Under the pieces are notes generated by a model. That model was not told where the DNA came from and searched no databases. It saw only the letters and a list, made by a program, of their open reading frames with translations. From the NCBI RefSeq assembly GCF_014076845.1, contig NZ_JACGUT010000074.1, positions 31,569 through 95,568 on the forward strand: DNA of 64,000 bases, read 5' to 3'. A program made the translations under genes and the position numbers. Origin of the DNA: Colwellia sp. MB3u-41 (lineage in GTDB: Bacteria; Pseudomonadota; Gammaproteobacteria; Enterobacterales; Alteromonadaceae). Shown piece after piece: positions 63,789 to 64,000 of this stretch. The stretch's first letter is position 1; each line of letters begins with the position of its first letter.

Positions 63789-64000
63789 GAAAAACACCTC
63801 TTTACTGCTGGTTATTTAACCATAGTAAAGCGGTGTGATTTAATCAATAAATTTTGGGTGTCCCAATATTTCATCATAATAACGGGTATCTTGAAGGGAT
63901 ACTTGCTTACTGCGTGCTTGGGTCATGAAAAACACCTCTTTACTGCTGGTTATTTAACCATAGTAAAGCGGTGTGATTTAATCAATAAATTTTGGGTGTC
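63738..64000. repeat. Tandem duplication of the RAYT 5' region
   Basis: The 125 bp at 63738-63862 recur exactly at 63876-64000 (offset 138 bp), to the window edge, separated by CCAATATTTCATC. Each copy has the ribosome site, the start codon and first 17 codons of the RAYT gene plus ~74 bp upstream. The outer copy therefore encodes a truncated 28-codon frame. The repeat may continue past the window. Confidence 0.9.

Overview
The window is a low-GC (by eye roughly 37-38 % G+C) chromosomal stretch of a marine gammaproteobacterium. MinCDE with ZapA, YbiT, RhlE, YehS, UbiG, MtfA, CbpA, DnaK, S46 and M14 peptidases and a PEP-CTERM protein together suggest Alteromonadales, most likely Colwelliaceae (Colwellia or Thalassotalea type). 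The genus is inferred from gene content and style only. I saw no tRNA, rRNA, CRISPR array or prophage.

Layout. 0.1-12.7 kb: housekeeping and signalling genes (YkgJ-type cysteine protein, HExxH protein, rhlE-yehS, ybiT, a CheX-receiver fusion, an AraC/HDOD fusion, Nudix, S41 peptidase, mtfA), with a nested palindrome at 2.4 kb and a PEP-CTERM gene broken by one amber codon. 13-19 kb: secreted S46 dipeptidyl-peptidase, a DsbB/DsbA-like pair, and minE-minD-minC followed by zapA and a small coiled-coil gene. 19-25 kb: cbpA, a Crp/Fnr-family regulator and dnaK. 25-34 kb: sensory proteins (PAS protein, GAF histidine kinase, BvgS-like hybrid kinase), UbiG, DUF2237, a DnaJ-related protein and a PhyH dioxygenase. 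34-46 kb: a copper island (cupredoxin, copA, dead merR, cusA, cusB, cusC, an unlisted 52-aa ORF, a Met/His/Cys-rich protein) beside a broken mntP. 46-59 kb: an ABC exporter pair, methionine aminotransferase plus omega-amidase, lipoprotein phosphodiesterase and cyclophilin, two tandem M14 proteins, a CARB-like class A beta-lactamase and an S41 protein. 60-64 kb: a decaying, repeat-rich region with a ferredoxin-NADP reductase pseudogene, a thioredoxin-like protein without a good start, REP-like repeats and a RAYT transposase whose 5' end is duplicated at the window edge.

The most interesting candidate is the 19.6-24.7 kb chaperone block. cbpA and dnaK each carry the same palindrome, TGTCA-N6-TGACA, and in both cases its centre lies 29.5 bp upstream of the first base of a good -10 hexamer. 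That is the geometry of a class II (-41.5) Crp/Fnr-activated promoter. A Crp/Fnr-family regulator is encoded between them, divergent from dnaK. Its recognition helix has Arg-Gln-x-x-x-Lys where CRP has Arg-Glu-x-x-x-Arg, the residues that read the base pair differing between TGTGA and TGTCA. This suggests a small-molecule-gated DnaK/CbpA regulon rather than purely sigma32 heat-shock control.

Other notable points: the first of the two M14 proteins has lost every catalytic and zinc residue while its partner keeps them all; the only metal regulator beside the copper efflux genes is a pseudogene; and three otherwise intact genes (PEP-CTERM protein, GNAT acetyltransferase, mntP) are each interrupted by a single in-frame stop, which could be real decay or sequence error.
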